This document shows, one piece after another, positions 36,843 through 45,464 of a stretch of DNA of 64,000 nt. A program made the translations under genes and the position numbers. Positions within the stretch are counted from its first letter, which is position 1, and every line of letters begins with the position of its first letter. The stretch is from contig NZ_MBKP01000008.1 in NCBI RefSeq assembly GCF_002243045.1, forward strand, positions 1 to 64,000, in the 5' to 3' direction. The notes beneath the pieces were generated by a model, which was not told the DNA's origin, ran no database searches, and saw only the letters and a program-made list of their open reading frames with translations. The DNA is from Methanolobus psychrotolerans. Its GTDB lineage: Archaea; Halobacteriota; Methanosarcinia; Methanosarcinales; Methanosarcinaceae.

Positions 36843-38057
36843 ATGATAGATCTAAAACATGTGTTTGTTATTGCCCTTGGAAGTATAGGCAGTTCTAAAA
36901 TGCGCTCTACCCTTACAGCTCTTGGTATCATAATAGGTGTTGCTGCTGTTGTAGCAAATGTCTCACTTGGTGCAAGCTTTAACCAGTATTTTACAGATGA
37001 ACTTGGTTCACTTGGTTCCAATTTCATTATCATATACAGCCAGGATGTTAACATTTTTTATGAAAATGAACTGGAACTTATCAGGAACACTCCGGGTATA
37101 GTGGGAGTTTCTCCATTTAACCAGCAAACAGCAGCAGTTTCATATCTGTCGGCTACACGGCAGATAGATGTACAAGGTGTGTCTGAAGATGCTCAATACA
37201 TATCCAACCTCCAGGTTGAAGAGGGTAGTTTTCTCACAGATAAGGATAAATTTGTAGCAATCCTGGGAAACGATGTTGCAGAGGAGAAATTTGAGAAGGA
37301 TATCTCCATCAAGAACTATGTAGACATAACTATCAAACGCCAGGATGGAACAAGTGTGACCCGGAAATTTAGGGTAAAAGGCATACTTGCAGGGGAGGAC
37401 AATACCTTTGTAACGGGTGGTCCAGACCGTGATGTCATAATTTACATCCCTATCGCAACATTAAATGAGATGCTGAATGTTACTGATTACGGAGGTTTTT
37501 CCGCAAAGACCGGAAGTGCCGAATCTGTGAGGGAAGTTTCAGATGAGATTGACAAACGTCTTGCAAGGTCACTGGGTGTACCTTCCAGGGATCTTGACAA
37601 TGATGATGCAAAACCCTACCGCATCTTTAATCAGGCAGAGATAATCGAACAGCTGGATACTCTTGCAAATTCACTTACTATACTCATTACACTTGTAGCA
37701 CTTGTGGCTCTTATTGTAGGCTCAATAGGCATAATGAACATTATGTTGGTCACTGTTACTGAGAGGACACGGGAGATCGGCCTTTTGAAATCATTGGGAT
37801 TTACAAAATCAGGCATTCTTCTGCTCTTTATTGTAGAGTCTATGATAGTGGGGGTAATTGGTGGTATCCTTGGAACTCTTCTGGGGCTGGTGGGTTCCTA
37901 TCTGGTAGAGACCTATCTGAATATCCCGCCTGTGTTCCCGTTCTACCTTATTTTTATGGGTTTTTTCATATCCGTATTTGTCGGATTGGTGGCTGGGGTC
38001 TACCCGGCTAACAAGGCGGCAAACCTGAATCCGGTCGAAGCTCTGCGCCACGAATAA
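36843..38057 (+). CDS. MacB/FtsX-type ABC permease, second of tandem pair (module 2)
   Basis: About 404 residues from the ATG at 36843 (MIDLKHVFVIALGSIGSSKM), preceded by GGAGTGA; a GTG at 36837 is less likely. Same architecture as its neighbour: TM1 STLTALGIIIGVAAVVANVS, external MacB_PCD domain, three C-terminal helices and the end GVYPANKAANLNPVEALRHE. The external domain differs most between the two copies, for example around the threonine/glycine-rich loop VTGGPDRDVIIYIP, as expected if each contacts a different partner surface. Confidence 0.92.
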   Translation: MIDLKHVFVIALGSIGSSKMRSTLTALGIIIGVAAVVANVSLGASFNQYFTDELGSLGSNFIIIYSQDVNIFYENELELIRNTPGIVGVSPFNQQTAAVSYLSATRQIDVQGVSEDAQYISNLQVEEGSFLTDKDKFVAILGNDVAEEKFEKDISIKNYVDITIKRQDGTSVTRKFRVKGILAGEDNTFVTGGPDRDVIIYIPIATLNEMLNVTDYGGFSAKTGSAESVREVSDEIDKRLARSLGVPSRDLDNDDAKPYRIFNQAEIIEQLDTLANSLTILITLVALVALIVGSIGIMNIMLVTVTERTREIGLLKSLGFTKSGILLLFIVESMIVGVIGGILGTLLGLVGSYLVETYLNIPPVFPFYLIFMGFFISVFVGLVAGVYPANKAANLNPVEALRHE

Positions 38058-38167
38058 GATAGTCATGGTGGTGCTACTCTCTTTTTAGAAGGATTTAGTA
38101 TATCTACAATTCTTACTATCCTCGCCGGTCTATGTGTAGAAAGGTTTAAGTATTCTCGTCTCATTGT

Positions 38168-38195
38168 CCAACCTGACGATAAATAGTCAAGTTGG
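38168..38195. promoter_or_regulatory. Inverted repeat in front of module 3
   Basis: CCAACCTGAC, an 8-base spacer, then GTCAAGTTGG: 9 of 10 arm positions pair. It ends 21 bases before the ATG of the module 3 ATPase, just upstream of the ribosome binding site AGAGGTGA. The right part, AGTCAAGT, recurs in the module 1/2 divergent region near 33390. Operator or mRNA hairpin. Confidence 0.35.
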
Positions 38196-38216
38196 TTCAA
38201 TTAGAGGTGAATGTAA

Positions 38217-38921
38217 ATGGCTGGTTACAATGGATACGTTTCTGATGATGACAATGTAATTGATATCTCGGATCTGAAAAAGAGTTATTTTCTGGGTGAT
38301 ATGGAAGTACCTATCCTGCACGGTATAGACATGTGTATTAAAAAAGGAGAGTTCGTTGCAATCATGGGCCCTTCCGGTTCAGGAAAAAGTACCCTGATGA
38401 ATATGATCGGCTGCCTTGACAGACCTAGTACGGGCAAGGTCAGACTCATGGGGAAGGATACAAATTCCATCTCTGATAATGAACTTGCAGAGCTTCGGGG
38501 TTTTGAAATAGGTTTTGTGTTCCAGAATTTTAACCTGATACCACGGCTGAGTGCCTATGAGAATGTGATGCTTCCAACCTATTCCAATGCAAAGAAGGGA
38601 GTAGACACAGCCCAGCGCGGCAGGGATTTGCTGAAACTTGTGGGTCTTGATGATCGTATGGGTCACAGGCCACCTGAACTGTCAGGTGGGCAGCGTCAGA
38701 GAGTTGCAATAGCCCGCTCGCTGATCAACGATCCTTCTCTCATACTTGCTGATGAGCCTACCGGAAATCTGGATTCAAAGACAGGTGAAGAGATCATGAG
38801 AATATTCTCAGACCTGCACAAAAAAGGGCGCACCATAGTTATGATTACGCATGACCCTGAAATGGCACAGTATGTGGACAGGGTTGTTTACATAAAAGAC
38901 GGATATGTAGGAAATAATTGA
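38217..38921 (+). CDS. ABC transporter ATPase, LolD/MacB class (module 3)
   Basis: A 234-residue ATPase with Walker A MGPSGSGKSTLMNMIGCLD, Q-loop FQNFNLIPRLS, signature LSGGQRQRVAIARSL, Walker B SLILADEPTGNLD and H-loop VMITHD. The closest relative in the window is the module 2 ATPase. The strong site AGAGGTGA lies 6 bases before the ATG. First gene of module 3 (ATPase, secreted protein, permease), apparently continuing into a PLDc_N-like protein and a Sensor-domain protein. Confidence 0.93.
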   Translation: MAGYNGYVSDDDNVIDISDLKKSYFLGDMEVPILHGIDMCIKKGEFVAIMGPSGSGKSTLMNMIGCLDRPSTGKVRLMGKDTNSISDNELAELRGFEIGFVFQNFNLIPRLSAYENVMLPTYSNAKKGVDTAQRGRDLLKLVGLDDRMGHRPPELSGGQRQRVAIARSLINDPSLILADEPTGNLDSKTGEEIMRIFSDLHKKGRTIVMITHDPEMAQYVDRVVYIKDGYVGNN

Positions 38922-38932
38922 GGGTGGTTAAA

Positions 38933-40168
38933 ATGAAAATCATTAATGCTTTAAAGAAATCGTTTTACATTTTATTTTGTGTTGCTATGTTAAGTACTTC
39001 TTTCATGGCACCAGTTTCAGCAGCATCTGCTGCTATCATGAAAATAGATATAATCGATTATGCTCCCTTCCCGGCCCAGATAGGTGAATATGTGGACGTA
39101 AGGGTGAAGATCGAGAATACAGGTTACGGCCGGGCGGATTCAGTCTCCTTGAAGCTGGACCCCGAATACCCTTTCTCCCTGGATTCGCAGAATAATGCAG
39201 TCAAGTTCATAGGCATACTTTCTCCGGACCAGGCTGCAGTGCATGAATACCGTCTTTACGTGGATGAGGACGCAAAGGTAGGCACCGGTTCTGTGGATGT
39301 ATATTACCAGTTATACGAAGATGGAGTGTGGTATAAATCATCCTTCAAGCTCAATGTAGGTTCCAGTACATTCAACAGCAAAGGGACTATCGAACTTACT
39401 GATGTTTCCTGCGACCCTGTGATCTTTATGCCGGGAGATTCAGGGACTGTCATTTTTACCCTTACCAACACCGCAACCGAAAGTTCTGTGAACATTGGAG
39501 GTGTTGATTATGATACAAATGCACGTGTGCAGTCCGCGGTGCTAAAAGGTGTTAATGGTATCGATGTCGCAAGCGACAGTTATGCTGGTTCTGGTGTTAT
39601 AGGTCCTGGAGATTCCATAATCCTCAGCTATAATATTGAACTGGAGGATGATGTGACGGATGGAACCTACTACCTGGATCTCTCCATGGTGGGCAATTCC
39701 CATGCTTACAATAATAACTGGAGAATCCCTGTTAAAGTAGATTCTGCTTCTGTCAAGGTCATACCTTCAAAACCACTCGTACTTGCAAATGGTGCTGGAA
39801 CCTTTGAGTTTGACGTTGCCAACATGCATCCAAATGCCTTAAGTTCTGTTAGCGTGAAGCTGAGTGCTGATGGAGTTGCCTTTTCTCCGGAGGAATACTT
39901 TGTAGGTTCCATGGGTAATGATGAACTTTTTACCATAGAGATCAAGGCAAAAAGTGACAGTGAACTATCCTCAGTTCCGGTAACCATCACCGTTGATTAT
40001 AGGAATGGCATAAATCAGCACAGCAGCGAGGTGGCTGTTCGTGAACTTACTCTTGTCACGGAAGAAGAGAGCAATAATGTAGCCACCCTGACAACAGTTA
40101 TTGCTCTTGCATTAATGCTTGGTGTTCCTGCTGTTGTATTCATGAAGCGCAGGAAGCAGAACAACTAA
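38933..40168 (+). CDS. Secreted COG1361 (S-layer-like/CARDB) protein of ABC module 3
   Basis: About 411 residues from the ATG at 38933, preceded by GAGGGTGG. Signal peptide with hydrophobic run FYILFCVAMLSTSFMAPVSA, three beta-sandwich domains and a C-terminal anchor (LTTVIALALMLGVPAVVF) ending KRRKQNN. Domain 1 starts MKIDIIDYAPFPAQIGEYVD, domain 2 has PVIFMPGDSGTVIFTLTNTA, domain 3 VKVIPSKPLVLANGAGTFEF. Colinear with the module 2 protein. Extracellular in orientation. Confidence 0.83.
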   Translation: MKIINALKKSFYILFCVAMLSTSFMAPVSAASAAIMKIDIIDYAPFPAQIGEYVDVRVKIENTGYGRADSVSLKLDPEYPFSLDSQNNAVKFIGILSPDQAAVHEYRLYVDEDAKVGTGSVDVYYQLYEDGVWYKSSFKLNVGSSTFNSKGTIELTDVSCDPVIFMPGDSGTVIFTLTNTATESSVNIGGVDYDTNARVQSAVLKGVNGIDVASDSYAGSGVIGPGDSIILSYNIELEDDVTDGTYYLDLSMVGNSHAYNNNWRIPVKVDSASVKVIPSKPLVLANGAGTFEFDVANMHPNALSSVSVKLSADGVAFSPEEYFVGSMGNDELFTIEIKAKSDSELSSVPVTITVDYRNGINQHSSEVAVRELTLVTEEESNNVATLTTVIALALMLGVPAVVFMKRRKQNN

Positions 40169-40195
40169 GGTGCTAAATCGAAAGAAGTGATATTT

Positions 40196-41410
40196 ATGCT
40201 GAGTCTGAAACATTCCTTTAGGATGGCAATTGCAAGCATTGGCAGCTCAAAGCTGAGGTCTGCATTGACAACACTTGGTATTGTCATAGGCGTTGCAGCT
40301 GTCATTGCCAACGTTTCACTGGGCGCTAGCTTCAGCCAGTACTTCACCGAAGAGATAGGCTCTGTGGGAAACAATTTCATCATAATACAGGGTAAGACTG
40401 CAAACCTTTTCCATGACAGTGAACTAGATATTGTGAAGAATACTCCTGGGATAGTTGGTGTATCTCCTCTAAGCCAGGAGGTGGCCCAGGTCAAGTATAT
40501 TTCCACTACCAGACAGATAGAGGTTCAGGGTGTCTCAGAGGACTATGAGGGAGTAGCCAACATCCAAATGGAAAGCGGGACTTTCATTGATGACAAGGAC
40601 AAGTATATGGCTGTGCTGGGTCATGATGTGGCATACGAGAAGTTCGATCGCAAGATATCTGATAAGAATACTATTGAATTAACCTTTACAAGGGCGGACG
40701 GAAAAACCATTACCCAGCAATTCAAGGTAAAGGGAATCGTAGCCAATCCGGAGACCACATTCGTCCAAAGTGGCATTGAGCCGGATGTACGGATATTCAT
40801 CCCCATCGCCACCATGAACGAGATAATGGGTGAGGACTACTACTGGGGATTTTTTGCAGCCGCGGCGAGTATGGAGTCAATAGATGATGTCACCGATGAG
40901 GTTGACAAGAGGCTTGCAAGGGGCCTTGGTGTTCCTTTCAGGGACCTGGATAACGAAGATGCAAAACCATATCTCCTTGTAAATCAGGGCGAGATATTGG
41001 AGGAAGTTGATAAGCTGTCTGCTGCTCTGGGTTCATTGCTCACATCAGTTGCCTTGATATCTCTTATCGTAGGTTCTATCGGAATCATGAATATCATGCT
41101 GGTGACTGTAACGGAGAGGACAGGAGAGATAGGGATAATGAAGTCCCTTGGGTACAAGAATTATGAGATACTGTCCTTGTTCATGGTGGAATCTATAGTA
41201 GTCGGGCTTTTTGGGGGTATACTGGGAATTATCCTTGGTGTGGCCGGTGCCTATCTTGTAGATAGTGCAATGAACCTCCCTTATGTATTTCCTGTAGATA
41301 TGATCTTCATAGGTATGTTTGTGTCATTGGTAGTTGGTTTGCTTGCCGGTATCTATCCGGCTAACAAGGCTGCCAGAATGAACCCTGTAGATGCTCTTCG
41401 GCATGAATGA
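40196..41410 (+). CDS. MacB/FtsX-type ABC permease (module 3)
   Basis: About 404 residues from the ATG at 40196 (MLSLKHSFRMAIASIGSSKL), with GAAGTGAT upstream; a GTG at 40187 is open but unlikely. TM1 SALTTLGIVIGVAAVIANVS, a large external domain (FVQSGIEPDVRIFIPIATMN), three further helices (SVALISLIVGSIGIMNIMLV, VESIVVGLFGGILGIILGVA, IFIGMFVSLVVGLLAGIYPA) and the end AARMNPVDALRHE. Closest to the first permease of module 2. The only permease of this module, so presumably a homodimer. Confidence 0.92.
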   Translation: MLSLKHSFRMAIASIGSSKLRSALTTLGIVIGVAAVIANVSLGASFSQYFTEEIGSVGNNFIIIQGKTANLFHDSELDIVKNTPGIVGVSPLSQEVAQVKYISTTRQIEVQGVSEDYEGVANIQMESGTFIDDKDKYMAVLGHDVAYEKFDRKISDKNTIELTFTRADGKTITQQFKVKGIVANPETTFVQSGIEPDVRIFIPIATMNEIMGEDYYWGFFAAAASMESIDDVTDEVDKRLARGLGVPFRDLDNEDAKPYLLVNQGEILEEVDKLSAALGSLLTSVALISLIVGSIGIMNIMLVTVTERTGEIGIMKSLGYKNYEILSLFMVESIVVGLFGGILGIILGVAGAYLVDSAMNLPYVFPVDMIFIGMFVSLVVGLLAGIYPANKAARMNPVDALRHE

Positions 41411-41465
41411 TCAAAGTGAATAATAATTACTATGACTGTAAAGATTAATACGCGGAGTGTGTGGT

Positions 41466-41696
41466 ATGTTTGATATGTTCTTTGGATTTTCCTTCCTTAT
41501 GTTCTTCCTTTTTGGAATAGGGCTACTTGGGACTTTGTTCTGGCTTTGGATGCTTATTGATTGTGCTACAAAAGAACCCTCTGAGGGAAATGATAAATTG
41601 ATATGGGTGATCGTTATCATCTTTACTCATCTGTTGGGTGCACTTGTCTACTTCCTTGTCAGAAGGCCAAAACGTATTGAAGAGTATGGTAAGTAG
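41466..41696 (+). CDS. Small PLDc_N-type two-helix membrane protein
   Basis: About 76 residues from the ATG at 41466, with GGAG at 41454-41457; an in-frame GTG at 41457 is less likely. Two membrane helices: FGFSFLMFFLFGIGLLGTLF, continuing into WLWMLIDCATKEP, and LIWVIVIIFTHLLGALVYFL, ending VRRPKRIEEYGK. The pattern W.WMLIDC...E......LIWV.VI......GALVYF.VRRP is that of the phospholipase D N-terminal (PLDc_N) membrane domain, here without any catalytic part. It follows the module 3 permease by 55 bases and may belong to that operon. Confidence 0.75.
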   Translation: MFDMFFGFSFLMFFLFGIGLLGTLFWLWMLIDCATKEPSEGNDKLIWVIVIIFTHLLGALVYFLVRRPKRIEEYGK

Positions 41697-41782
41697 ATTT
41701 CAGTATACAGTAAACATTAGATATTATAAAATAACTTCAGAAAACGGCAGGTATCTGCCAACAGTAAAAACGAGGCGAAGAA

Positions 41783-42427
41783 ATGACTGAAATAGAGACT
41801 GCTCTGAGGGAGTTTGTAAAGGTTGCTTATGAGAAACAGACCTATATGAATATCCTATATTTGTTATTTTCATTCCCTCTTGGCACAGCTTACTTTATAT
41901 TTCTGGTGACAGGTCTGTCCTTGGGTTTCGGACTTTTACTTGTCTGGATAGGTATTCCTGTCCTGTTGCTTGTTTTTCTTGCCTGGTGGGAGATAGCATC
42001 TTTTGAGCGCCAGATGGCCATATGGTTATTAGGTATTGATATCCCCTCCATGTCTTTAAAACCTGTTAACAAAAATAGTATTATTGGCAGGGTCATATGC
42101 AGGGTGAAGAGTCCGGTTACATGGAAAGCTCTTGTATTTCTCGTGGTGAAATTCCCACTTGGTATATTTTCATTGGTCGTTATGACCTTCCTGATAGCAT
42201 TGACTATGGGAATGTTAATTAATCCGCTTCTGTATATCCTGGGAAATGGCTCTGTTGATAGTCTCCAGAAAGCTGTCCTTTTGTCTCTTTCAGGAGTGTT
42301 TGTAGGACTGGCATCCATGCATGTGCTTAATCTGCTTGCATATATTGCAGGAAGTTTTGCAAAAAAGATGTTGGGAGAATCTGAAATACAGGTTGAAGTC
42401 CGTATGATTGATGATCTGGACTCTTAA
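41783..42427 (+). CDS. Stand-alone Sensor-domain (PF13796-type) membrane protein
   Basis: A 214-residue membrane protein that looks like the putative sensor domain found at the N-terminus of actinobacterial and archaeal histidine kinases, but without any kinase part. Two helix pairs: MNILYLLFSFPLGTAYFIFL with GLLLVWIGIPVLLLVFLAWW, and ALVFLVVKFPLGIFSLVVMT with SLSGVFVGLASMHVLNLLAY. The FxxFPLG repeats are characteristic. It follows the ABC array on the same strand and could report on its activity; that is inference. Its stop codon overlaps the end of a convergent HTH gene. Confidence 0.75.
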   Translation: MTEIETALREFVKVAYEKQTYMNILYLLFSFPLGTAYFIFLVTGLSLGFGLLLVWIGIPVLLLVFLAWWEIASFERQMAIWLLGIDIPSMSLKPVNKNSIIGRVICRVKSPVTWKALVFLVVKFPLGIFSLVVMTFLIALTMGMLINPLLYILGNGSVDSLQKAVLLSLSGVFVGLASMHVLNLLAYIAGSFAKKMLGESEIQVEVRMIDDLDS

Positions 42428-42705
42428 TCCTTTATTTTGTTGAGTTTATTATAAAAGTCGAGTATAAGTTTTGTTTTTTCATTATCAAGGTTTAGCCGGA
42501 ATGTTCTTATCTGTTTGCCAAGAGGTTTTTCGATAACAATATTGATCTTGATCAGTGGAGTTATCACTCTTGCAACGCTGGAATGTGAAAGTCCGGTTTC
42601 GTCTGCAATTCCTGAGAGATATGTTGACTCATCCTTGTGTGCAATAAGGTTCTTTAGAACTGTCATTTGGGCAGTTTTTCCAAAAATCTCTTCCAGCGCA
42701 TCCAT
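42424..42705 (-). CDS. Winged-helix DNA-binding protein
   Basis: A 93-residue single-domain regulator: FGKTAQMTVLKNLIAHKDES leads to a helix-turn-helix (YLSGIADETGLSHSSVARVI) and wing (IKINIVIEKPLGKQIRTFRL). No effector domain is visible. It converges with the Sensor-domain gene, sharing four bases including overlapping stop codons (TTAA). It lies just before the response-regulator/kinase pair on the other strand. Targets unknown. Confidence 0.82.
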   Translation of the reverse strand: MDALEEIFGKTAQMTVLKNLIAHKDESTYLSGIADETGLSHSSVARVITPLIKINIVIEKPLGKQIRTFRLNLDNEKTKLILDFYNKLNKIKD

Positions 42706-42855
42706 TTATATCCTTCTTAATTATTCTGTTATGGCTTATAAGATTTTCTTTTATTGGATGATCTGTTTACTAAAACAGAAACTCTCTCATATTTAGAAAG
42801 GTTTTAATAATATCATTCTTCTATATTTTATTAGCTTGTTTCAGGTAGAATTATC

Positions 42856-43371
42856 ATGCATGCAGAAAACATTAGTGGGAAGATTCTTTCACTTCTGGAG
42901 GACAACCCCGGGATAACTATCAGGGAGATCTCTAATAAATTATCCGTTCCCTTGTCCCAGGTAGAAAGTATCTTGAAAAGTATGTCGGATGTAAGGCAGA
43001 AGATCCTGATAGTTGACGATGAGATGGATGCCCTGTTGGCCCTGAAGGTAGCACTGGAAGCCGAAGGATACAATATCGTAGAGGCTAAGGATGGGTATGA
43101 GGCCATAGATAAAGTTCATTCTGAAAAACCAGATGTTATACTGCTTGACCTTATGATTCCTGGTATTGATGGTTTTGAAGTCTGCAGTCAACTAAAATCA
43201 GATCAGCTGTACAGTCATATTCCTGTTATAATGCTCACTGCGCGTGGGGAGATTGACGACAAGGTGGAAGGTATTGAACTGGGCGCAGACGATTATGTGA
43301 CCAAACCATTTAACCTGAAAGAGTTGAAAGCACGCATAAAAATGGTCCTGAGAAGGAATCAGGATATTTAA
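42856..43371 (+). CDS. Response regulator with N-terminal helix-turn-helix
   Basis: A 171-residue two-domain protein in an order opposite to the usual: residues 1-45 are a winged-helix start (ILSLLEDNPGITIREISNKL, SVPLSQVESIL) and 48-168 a receiver domain. The acidic pocket is D54/D55 (LIVDDEM), the phosphorylated Asp is D98 (VILLDLMIPG), with T128 and K150 (YVTKPF). The kinase gene starts 18 bases downstream, so the two form a two-component pair. The short HTH may bind DNA directly or only mediate protein contacts. Confidence 0.88.
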   Translation: MHAENISGKILSLLEDNPGITIREISNKLSVPLSQVESILKSMSDVRQKILIVDDEMDALLALKVALEAEGYNIVEAKDGYEAIDKVHSEKPDVILLDLMIPGIDGFEVCSQLKSDQLYSHIPVIMLTARGEIDDKVEGIELGADDYVTKPFNLKELKARIKMVLRRNQDI

Positions 43372-43389
43372 TCACTTTTTGACAAATAC

Positions 43390-45150
43390 ATGTGGAACCG
43401 GAAAAGCAGATGGAATATAATTCTTTTTGCCGTAGTAGTCCTGCTTTTGATAAGTTCTATATTTTTCCTTTGGATGAAGACGAATATAGATGTCAGATCG
43501 GTCGTTGAGGAGCAATACCAGAATCAACAACTCTTATTGACACGTCAGATATCCAATAGTATAGAACGGTCCCTTAATGAAAAGGTATTGTTGCTTGAGG
43601 TTATTGCAAAAAAGGATACGGGGGTCCCTCCTGATTATTATAAGTCGGATCTTAAAAGTGTATATGATGTTGCAGGCATGTTCTATGTAGTGGAATATGT
43701 TGCAGCGAACGGAACCATAGTGTCAGGCTACCCTGACGAATATGTGCCTTATGGTCTGAATCTTTACGAATCTAATCAACATCGTGCCTTTGAAATGGTA
43801 AAGGCGAGCAAGGATGTTTATATCACAGAGCCCCTGAAACTCATGGAAGGCAATTATGGTTCTTTCATATGGATTCCGGTTTTTGAAGGTGATAAGTTCA
43901 GAGGTGCTTTTATTGCTATTATCCATGAGGCTGACCTTAAAAGCAGATACGTTGTAGAATCTAATTCATCAAGCTATGCATATCTTCTTGATGAACGGGG
44001 CAGGCTGCTATATGATGAATCAGGAAATTATAAGAGAGGCACCAATTATGCTGAGCTACTTGGTTCGGATTCTCCGGGACTGGTTGACATTATTTCAAAA
44101 CAGGTTAATGGAAGTGAGGGGAATGGGAAGTACTTCGTCCTTGATAACGGCAGTGTGGTCGAGGAAAGGCTTGTATCATATTCTCCTATAAACTGGTATA
44201 ACCAGAAGTGGTCACTGGCTATCACCAATCCTTCATCAGAGGTGGACAGATTGATCGTATCTGTTTACCTGAAATTGTTTATTGTGGCGGTTGTCTCGGT
44301 TATCTTTATTGTTTTTGTGAGCTCGTTTGTTGTTGTCATTATTTTCAACTGGAGCAAGAGCCTTGAAAAAGAGGTAGATGAAAAGACCCAGGAGCTTAAG
44401 GAATCAAATAAGTCACTTCTGGAAGTAAACAAGAAGCTCAAGGAGCTTGACAGGTTAAAGACGGAATTCCTTTCAATTGTTTCCCATGAACTTAAGACAC
44501 CTCTGACTGCAATGAAAACATCAAGTGAGTTCTTGCAGGAGAATGATGGATGTGATGTTTCTCTGAGGCATCAGATGCTTGATATTATTATAAGGAACAT
44601 CGATCGCCAGTCCCGGATGGTTGATGACCTTCTTGATATTTCAAGAATTGAATCCAACAGAATGAGATTCCATAGAGAACCAGTTGATATTGAAGAGACT
44701 ATAAAAGTCTCTCTTGAAGTGCTTGACAGTATCATCAAAGAGAAACATATGACTATTTTAGTAGAGGTTCAGGATGACCTTTCTTTGATCAATACTGATA
44801 AGGACAAACTTGTACAGGTGTTTGTGAATCTTTTGAACAATGCTGTAAAGTTCAGTAAGAAAAAAGGTATTATTACAATTACTGTTGAGACTGAGGATGA
44901 CATTGTAAAGATAAGCATAAGTGATAATGGAATTGGTATGAGTTCCGAAGAACTCGAAAGGATATTTGATAAATTTTATCAGATAGACAGTACTTCAACC
45001 CGCAAAGTTGGTGGAAGTGGTCTTGGCCTTTCAATTGTCAAAGGTATTATCGAAGGCCAGGGTGGCACGATAATTGCCAGAAGTGAATTGGGTAAGGGTA
45101 GTACCTTTGTTTTCACGTTGATAAAGCAGGATATTGAGGAATATAAATGA
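43390..45150 (+). CDS. Membrane sensor histidine kinase with dCache-type domain
   Basis: A 586-residue kinase and the partner of the preceding response regulator. TM1 at about 11-29 (ILFAVVVLLLISSIFFLW), an extracellular Cache-like sensor to about 290 (FYVVEYVAANGTIVSGYPDE, YGSFIWIPVFEGDKFRGAFI), TM2 near 297-325, a coiled coil (EKEVDEKTQELKESNKSLLE), HisKA with FLSIVSHELKTPLTAM and phospho-accepting His, and an ATPase domain with NLLNNAVKFSKK, ISDNGIGM, FDKFYQID and GSGLGLSIV. The sensor region resembles those for small ligands. Its stop codon overlaps the start of the YbjQ gene (ATGA). Confidence 0.9.
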   Translation: MWNRKSRWNIILFAVVVLLLISSIFFLWMKTNIDVRSVVEEQYQNQQLLLTRQISNSIERSLNEKVLLLEVIAKKDTGVPPDYYKSDLKSVYDVAGMFYVVEYVAANGTIVSGYPDEYVPYGLNLYESNQHRAFEMVKASKDVYITEPLKLMEGNYGSFIWIPVFEGDKFRGAFIAIIHEADLKSRYVVESNSSSYAYLLDERGRLLYDESGNYKRGTNYAELLGSDSPGLVDIISKQVNGSEGNGKYFVLDNGSVVEERLVSYSPINWYNQKWSLAITNPSSEVDRLIVSVYLKLFIVAVVSVIFIVFVSSFVVVIIFNWSKSLEKEVDEKTQELKESNKSLLEVNKKLKELDRLKTEFLSIVSHELKTPLTAMKTSSEFLQENDGCDVSLRHQMLDIIIRNIDRQSRMVDDLLDISRIESNRMRFHREPVDIEETIKVSLEVLDSIIKEKHMTILVEVQDDLSLINTDKDKLVQVFVNLLNNAVKFSKKKGIITITVETEDDIVKISISDNGIGMSSEELERIFDKFYQIDSTSTRKVGGSGLGLSIVKGIIEGQGGTIIARSELGKGSTFVFTLIKQDIEEYK

Positions 45151-45464
45151 TTGTAACGACAACAGGCAGAATCGATGGAAAAGAACTTGAGATCATTGGC
45201 GTGGTATTTGGGAACACCGTGCGTGCAAAACATATAGGAAGTGATATTGCAGCCGGCCTAAAGAATATCGTTGGCGGGGAATTAAAAGGTTATTCTGATA
45301 TGCTCTCGCAGGCACGAAAGGAGTCATATGATCGAATGGTGGAAAGTGCAGAGAAACTTGGAGCAGATGCAATTGTGAGTGTAAGATTTACGACATCCCA
45401 GACTATGGCTGGTGCAGCCGAGCTGCTTGCTTATGGAACTGCAGTTAAGTTAAAGATGGTCTGA
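45147..45464 (+). CDS. YbjQ/UPF0145 family protein
   Basis: A 105-residue protein of the UPF0145/YbjQ family (putative heavy-metal-binding fold, pentameric in known structures). Signature features: TTTGRIDGKELEIIGVVFGN, then KHIGSDIAAGLKNIVGGELK, and YSDMLSQARKESYDRMVESA, followed by ADAIVSVRFTTSQTM. Translationally coupled to the sensor kinase gene through a 4-base overlap, so it may take part in the same signalling unit. Function of the family is unknown. Confidence 0.88.
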   Translation: MIVTTTGRIDGKELEIIGVVFGNTVRAKHIGSDIAAGLKNIVGGELKGYSDMLSQARKESYDRMVESAEKLGADAIVSVRFTTSQTMAGAAELLAYGTAVKLKMV

